Assembly: GCA_905250125.1 (NCBI GenBank)
Contig: CAJNOL010000184.1
Coordinates: forward strand, 62,001 to 126,000
DNA: 64,000 bases
From: Rotaria sordida
Taxonomy: Eukaryota; Rotifera; Eurotatoria; Philodinida; Philodinidae
Reading direction: 5' to 3'
The position numbers were made by a program, and so were the translations under genes. The notes below the pieces were generated by a model. That model saw nothing but the letters and a program-made list of their open reading frames with translations, did not search any database and was not told where the DNA came from. Below are positions 53,460 through 64,000 of the stretch, one piece after another. Each line of letters begins with the position of its first letter. Within the stretch, counting starts at the first letter, position 1.

Positions 53460-54007
53460 TAAATACTTTTTTTGATTAAATTCTGATAAGTACTCAGCAG
53501 ACACTCGACACATAAATACATTTTCAATTTTGACGTTATACAATGGAAAGAATTCAACCCATTAATAGATCGGCTTCGAATATAAATTTCTACAAGTTGA
53601 ATATGAAAGTAACACATAAGATTTAATGCATCATTTTATTGTTAATATGTCTGTCAAGAAACACGAAAACTGATTTTAAAAGCAAGTGTAAAAATTACAT
53701 CATCAAAAAAGAAATTGAAACGTCTCAAGAATAATAAATCTGAATTCACAGTTGAAAAGATCTATGGAATAAACGTACGTGACAAGTAGTTAATTGTTTT
53801 CCTTCATACTTTTTTTATTCTCGTTAATATTCTCTTATGAAAATAAAAGCCAAGAATCAGAAAAAAAAATTCTATGTATAATATAATACAAATAAAGACT
53901 CACATTTTTATTTGTGCTTTCTTTTATAATTAACTACCAGCACTTTACTTTTCTAACGCAAATATATACTTTCAGTTGATATTACGCAGAGCTCTGACTA
54001 CTACTGA

Positions 54008-54575
54008 TGGATTTCTATTAAAAGTCTTCGGTCCCCGGAATCTTTGGGCCCATAAAGTTTTCATGGGCTGAGATTTTGCAGGAACGCATCTCTTGGTGCA
54101 CCAGGATTGTCTGCAGAAACTAGAGTCCAAACGCATTTATATTATATGAGACCTACCTATATAGAAACCGATTATCAGCGATGATAAGAAAAGTTGACTT
54201 GATCGAATTTTACACTGTTATAAAATACACACACATATAAAAAATTTTATGTTTCCGAATAGAAATAAAGCTTAGATGATACTCTTCTCATGATAAAATT
54301 TTCAAGTAACTCGCTTTCATACTATGACAGTTGACGACCTTGTCTCGAACAACATAGACAAGTTTACTAATTCTTCATCATTACAAGGTCATTGACTGAA
54401 ACTTGCAGAATACATATGTAGATTTCATGTAATATAAATGTGTTTGGACTCCAGTTTCTGCAAATAATCAGGGCACACCTAGAAATGCATTTCTGCAAAA
54501 TTTCAGCCGATGAGACTTTTATGGATTCAAAGATCTCGGAGACCGAAGACTTTTGTGGAACACTGTACATGCAGA
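54008..54575. mobile_element. Foldback element, about 570 bp
   Basis: The left arm (about 54015-54175) and right arm (about 54395-54570) are inverted copies: AAAAGTCTTCGGTCCCCG on the left and the complement of GGAGACCGAAGACTTTTG on the right. Further matches are GAAACTAGAGTCCAAACGCA and GAGATTTTGCAGGAA with their inverses. The centre of about 220 bp is non-coding. The terminus resembling CAGTGTTCC on the right would fit hAT, but no duplication could be fixed. Confidence 0.8.
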
Positions 54576-57175
54576 TGATCGAATAGAAACTTATCTTTAT
54601 AATAATAAATATGAAATATGAAGATTATTTGATCTGAAAAAAGATATATTGATTTATATTTGCCATTCGTTGATTTTTAATATATTCATATGTGAACTTT
54701 GATTGATCTTATTGTTTCTTTCAAGTAAAAGTAAAAGAATTAATTGATAATAGAATAGTATTTATATATGATCAACATGTATGTAAAACATCATTGAGTA
54801 AAATTGAACATTTACTTGCTAATTGCAAGATTTATCACATGTAATTAGTTTATTATGAATTATTTTATTATTTATAATAAGAACATTTAATCGAATTAAA
54901 TATTATTTATCAGAGAGCGAGAGAACAATTCAAATTTTTCTTTTTTATAAAGTAAATAAATAATAAAAAAAGGCTCATATATAATTCTATGATTTTCTTT
55001 TTTTAAAATGGATAAAGAATAATTTGTTTCTTTTTATTGGTTGCACCATCTTAGGATTATTAGTTGATTCGTTCATCGATAAATACTCATAGAGTAACAG
55101 TATCGAAAAAAAAAAACCCATATTTATCTTTCTCTCATTTTTCATGCATCCGTTCATGTGGATAGGAAAAAAAAAGAAACGTAACCTTGTTCGGAGTTAT
55201 GCACATAGCAAATATACACTTTAACGTCTAAAAAGTAAGTTTATTTTAAAAGAAATATTTATCGTTTGAGGGACATCATACAATAATGATGTGTTTTAAT
55301 ATTACACACGTGTTGACTAAATTATGCAAAAAAGAAAAAAAAAAACGAAAAACGGAATACATACATCTGAGATGGCTTTCAAATAAAATATCGTTGATTT
55401 CGATTCTTTATGACATAAGAACTTTTTCTTTTTACAATGTCAAATGTATATATGTATACATGTCTCATTTTTAATATAAATATATAAATTACTTAAGTTA
55501 CACTACGACAGATGTACATTAGATACAGTATGTATTAAAGAAGTAAAAAAGAAAAAAGGATGACAAATCTTTTTATAATATAAAATCAAAAGGTTACTAA
55601 TGAATTCATTTGATGCGGAGACAGATGTTGTCTGTCAACTGTTTATTATCATTCTATTGTTTGTTATATATTGTGCAATTGTATGTGTGAGGGCACGAAT
55701 GGTTAAAAGTAGGCGTCAACAGGTGCTCAATCGTTTTAATACTATGACATCATCTGTCCTTACGGAACTTTCATTATCAAAACTTATTCATACTCATATC
55801 TACGTATTCATTGTAGTTGTTATTATTGTCAACATCAACAAACTTACTTGCATGTACAGATCAGACCACGAAGAAAAGAATTCGCTTTCACAATATTATT
55901 CATTCTTTCAACAAGTAGGAGTAAGTGTATTTTAAAATAAAAATGTAAGAAAGATCAGAATAATTAAGTCAATAGAATGAAAAAAGCACCAACTATATGT
56001 TCATTTATAAACACCTACACATGAATGAATCTTTTCGAATTTAAACGTTATTTAGCACCTACACAAATGTATGTGTTTAGTCCAAATGTAAAAGAAAAAT
56101 TAATATCATATTTATGTTTTTCTTTCTCGTCTTCATCCGCTCCATATCAGACATAGAACGAAGGTATTTAGACAGAATAGACAAAAAATGAAGGAAAAAA
56201 GCCTAAGAAAAGAAATGATGCAATATACAAGACATAGAATACAAGTGTAAAAAGAAAGAAAAAAGTTTATCTCTCCTTTTTTTTTTTCTTGTATAGTCTG
56301 CACTGTCGCACCACTATCATTGATTATATCAGTGTGATTGTCAGGTTTTTGTCGGTGATTCTATGCTGTTATCTATTTATTGTCAAAACATCAAAAAAAA
56401 AATGACAACATTCATTTTCTTTCGCGTTCGCCTTGAATAACATGAGGAGAATGCTGAGTGACGACGGCCGTGTACTTGCTGCTTTTATATATCCACGCTC
56501 GATTAGGTAACGTGAGCACACGCATACAATCTCCGCGTACGTATGCGACTGTACAAAACAGACGCACGTATATACATATACATTTTCTTTTTTTTTTTGC
56601 CTTCCTTTTAATAAACTGGCGTTATAGCAAACAGAAGTGAGTTAATATACAAGTCACATTTTTTTTTTTCATTTTTATTCACTGAATAATCTATTCTTAT
56701 TGTTACTTTGTTGATAATAAACAAAAGAATAGAAATTTTCAAGATGAACAATGATAAGATATAAAGTCAAACTCTATCAGATGTGACAATATGATGTTTT
56801 GTCTTTTGTTCATTTTTATGTGTTAAGTTAATTTCCCTTTTTTTCTTTCGTAGATCGTTGGACAAGTAGACTTGCCGAGACATTTATTCTTTGTTTAGTC
56901 ACTACCTCCTCAGTCCGATAGTCCACAATCAATTGAATTATAATTATACGAATGTCTATATTTTCTATAGCAGAATACAATCGATTGTGTTTTTATTGCT
57001 CTGTCTCTCTCCGTCGTTCGGCCCGAACGAGCGACCAGACGGACGACGACCGAGTAGACAGACATATACACATTCACAATTCTTTGTTTGATCCCCTTTT
57101 GTATTATGATGGTGTCACGAAAAATGAGAACGAGAAATAGAGAGACTTTCTTACCACACACACTATTAATGTAGG

Positions 57176-57183
<8 letters not shown>

Positions 57184-57219
<36 letters not shown>

Positions 57220-57232
57220 TGGGAGAGAGAGA
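57184..57232. repeat. GA dinucleotide microsatellite
   Basis: A nearly pure GA run with a few interruptions, 0.3 kb upstream of the SHARK start codon. A similar CT run occurs at about 44850-44875 in TCF intron-adjacent sequence. Confidence 0.9.
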
Positions 57233-57540
57233 ATGAAAGAAAGGAATGAGAAAAAGAAATTATTTGACCCTCACATGGTTTGTAGTTGAAACCGCCACTA
57301 TCATCAAATATATTGTCCTTAAAAAGAGATTTACATATAGATGAAGTCTGTCCAAGGTTCATCTCAAATGGCAAAGATTTACAAACAAATGCGTAGTTAT
57401 CATTTGTTACAGATGATTTGAATAATTCTTCAAGTCTTTTTTTTTACATTTAGATGTGAATTTTGATCGGTAATAATAACGTCATTATTCATACACATAT
57501 AAGTATACATATACATACATATATATATAATATAAATATC

Positions 57541-63070
<5,530 letters not shown>

Positions 63071-63468
63071 GTAGATAATAAACATTTATTCTCGAATTCC
63101 AAATTATCCCAAACCGGTTTTTTACCTGTGAACAATTCTATTATTGGCTTTTTCTGTACATTTAAAATAAAAATCCAATAGGATAGAAACAAGAGAAAAA
63201 AAATGAAAGAAATCTGTTGTTTTTCTTTTTTTTTTTTTGGGCGGAACGAGTTTGTTTCTTTTTTTCTTTTTGTTTGTGTTCATATTTAATAACAAAATAT
63301 AATAATGAAAGATATTTTGCTATTTTCTTTTAAAATGATACTAAGGTTAATATAAACAAAAAAAAAAAACTAACAAAACAAAATAAAAAACAAAATGAAC
63401 ATTCTTATTTTACCTTTGTGTTTTTATTCTAAAGATATATTAGAAAATTGAAAAAATAAAAATTCTGT
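63071..63468. other. Short gap between convergent SHARK and CDF/TMEM163-like genes
   Basis: AT-rich 3' flank for both genes, with several AATAAA-like words and a poly-T run at 63219-63238. No gene. Confidence 0.6.
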
Positions 63469-64000
63469 TTATGCAACTTCTGTAGTTTCAATATCTTTAT
63501 CAAGATTTGAATATTGTCTATATATATCGTCTGGAACAGATCGATTTGCTACTTGTGTTTGATTTGTTGGTAAAAGTGTAGTATTTACATTTATATCATC
63601 AATTTCTCTATTAAGTGATTCTAAATAAAGTTTATTATGATAAGCTATTCCACTATGAACTAATATACAACCCATAATAAGTAAAAGTAAAGCCAATAAA
63701 ATAGATATTAAATCATCAAATTGTGAATATCGACTTAATATAGGTATACGATCCCATAATATTAATGGTAAAGCCATAATAATACCAATAATTGAATTTA
63801 ATGCTTCAGCCATTAAAGATCTTGAATTAAGTTTTTTTGAAAGAATTATTTTAATAATTGATAAAACAGTAAATATAATTATATGAGTTATAGAATAAAC
63901 AAGTAAAAGCCAATCACCTGTTGATGATTGTGGAACAATCATTGATTGTATAGCACGAGATTCAATAGCTAAAAATGAACCGATAAAAAGTGCACCTATA
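63469..64000 (-). CDS. Multi-pass membrane protein, CDF/TMEM163-like (partial)
   Basis: The open frame runs off the window edge, so only the last 176 codons are seen (stop at 63469-63471). An internal Met at 63942 is not the start because the frame stays open to 64000. At least four hydrophobic helices are visible, including one with the segment SRSLMAEALNSIIGIIMAL. The S-x-x-L-x-A-(E/D)-A-x-N-S pattern is typical of the metal-binding helix of cation-diffusion-facilitator proteins and of the related zinc-efflux protein TMEM163. The next helix ends in a Gly-rich L-L-I-M-G-C-I-L-V, followed by a hydrophilic tail of about 50 residues with acidic character. CDF proteins move Zn2+ or similar ions out of the cytosol. 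Family membership is likely but not certain, as the N-terminal half lies outside the window. Confidence 0.5.
   Translation of the reverse strand, partial: IGALFIGSFLAIESRAIQSMIVPQSSTGDWLLLVYSITHIIIFTVLSIIKIILSKKLNSRSLMAEALNSIIGIIMALPLILWDRIPILSRYSQFDDLISILLALLLLIMGCILVHSGIAYHNKLYLESLNREIDDINVNTTLLPTNQTQVANRSVPDDIYRQYSNLDKDIETTEVA

Larger units (their letters stand above)
52898..57540. other. 4.6-kb region between divergent racemase and SHARK genes
   Basis: It holds two inverted-repeat elements (53278-53459 and about 54008-54575) and simple repeats, notably a GA run at 57184-57232. A GC-richer stretch at about 56990-57060, just upstream of the kinase gene, could be its promoter. No gene could be supported. 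Confidence 0.5.

Noticed and set aside
63469-63942. Treating the Met at 63942 as the start of a complete 157-residue protein
   Set aside because: The reading frame continues open to the window edge with further hydrophobic, coding-like sequence, so the gene is cut by the edge.

Overview
This is an AT-rich animal nuclear window (third codon positions mostly A or T). It carries 13 protein genes, all but two with several exons. Most introns are 50-70 bp with GT/AG ends; a minority are swollen to 0.4-1.5 kb by repeats. The gene set (TCF/LEF with a C-clamp, SHARK-type SH2-ankyrin-SH2 tyrosine kinase, TASK K2P channel, centrobin, SPATA1, rhodopsin-like GPCR) is metazoan. The small introns, A/T codon bias, an intronless divergent GPCR and a bacterial-type Asp/Glu racemase with introns fit a bdelloid rotifer best. 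The species call is inference; no rRNA or mitochondrial marker is present.

Layout: tetraspanin (+, 4.65-6.8 kb); centrobin orthologue (-, 8.5-12.5 kb); rhodopsin-like GPCR (+, 15.2-16.2 kb); asparagine synthetase (-, 18.2-20.4 kb); TASK-like K2P channel (-, 21.4-23.0 kb); PARG-like macrodomain protein (+, 26.2-27.4 kb); Costars/ABRA-like protein (-, 31.9-33.05 kb); SPATA1 homologue (+, 34.9-38.0 kb); TCF/LEF (-, 40.2-45.0 kb); membrane-anchored cupin (+, 51.2-51.8 kb) tail-to-tail with an Asp/Glu racemase (-, 51.8-52.9 kb); SHARK kinase (+, 57.5-63.1 kb); and the 3' part of a CDF/TMEM163-like membrane protein (-, 63.5 kb to the window end). The genes are functionally unrelated and individually transcribed. 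The one tight pair is the cupin and racemase, whose stop codons lie 22 bp apart. Exon models were built by hand: every junction has GT..AG and keeps phase.

Between and inside genes is a second layer that gene annotation misses. There are at least nine long inverted-repeat (foldback) DNA elements of about 0.2-1 kb, with arms of 50-290 bp. Three carry a second inverted-repeat element inserted in them, flanked by 8-bp direct repeats. In two of these (13.5 and 16.36 kb) the opposite arm of the host palindrome still shows the uninterrupted site. Two foldbacks lie in introns (Costars, SHARK) and account for their size. I saw no rRNA, convincing tRNA, CRISPR array, or LTR/reverse-transcriptase element.

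Most notable protein observations: the TASK channel's first pore loop has Leu-Ile-Gly-Tyr-Gly where the K+ filter normally has Thr; the SPATA1 gene has phase-compatible alternative 3' ends and a nearly identical coding minisatellite; the SHARK gene can make a kinase-less form by reading through one donor; and the PARG-like protein has a variant catalytic loop.
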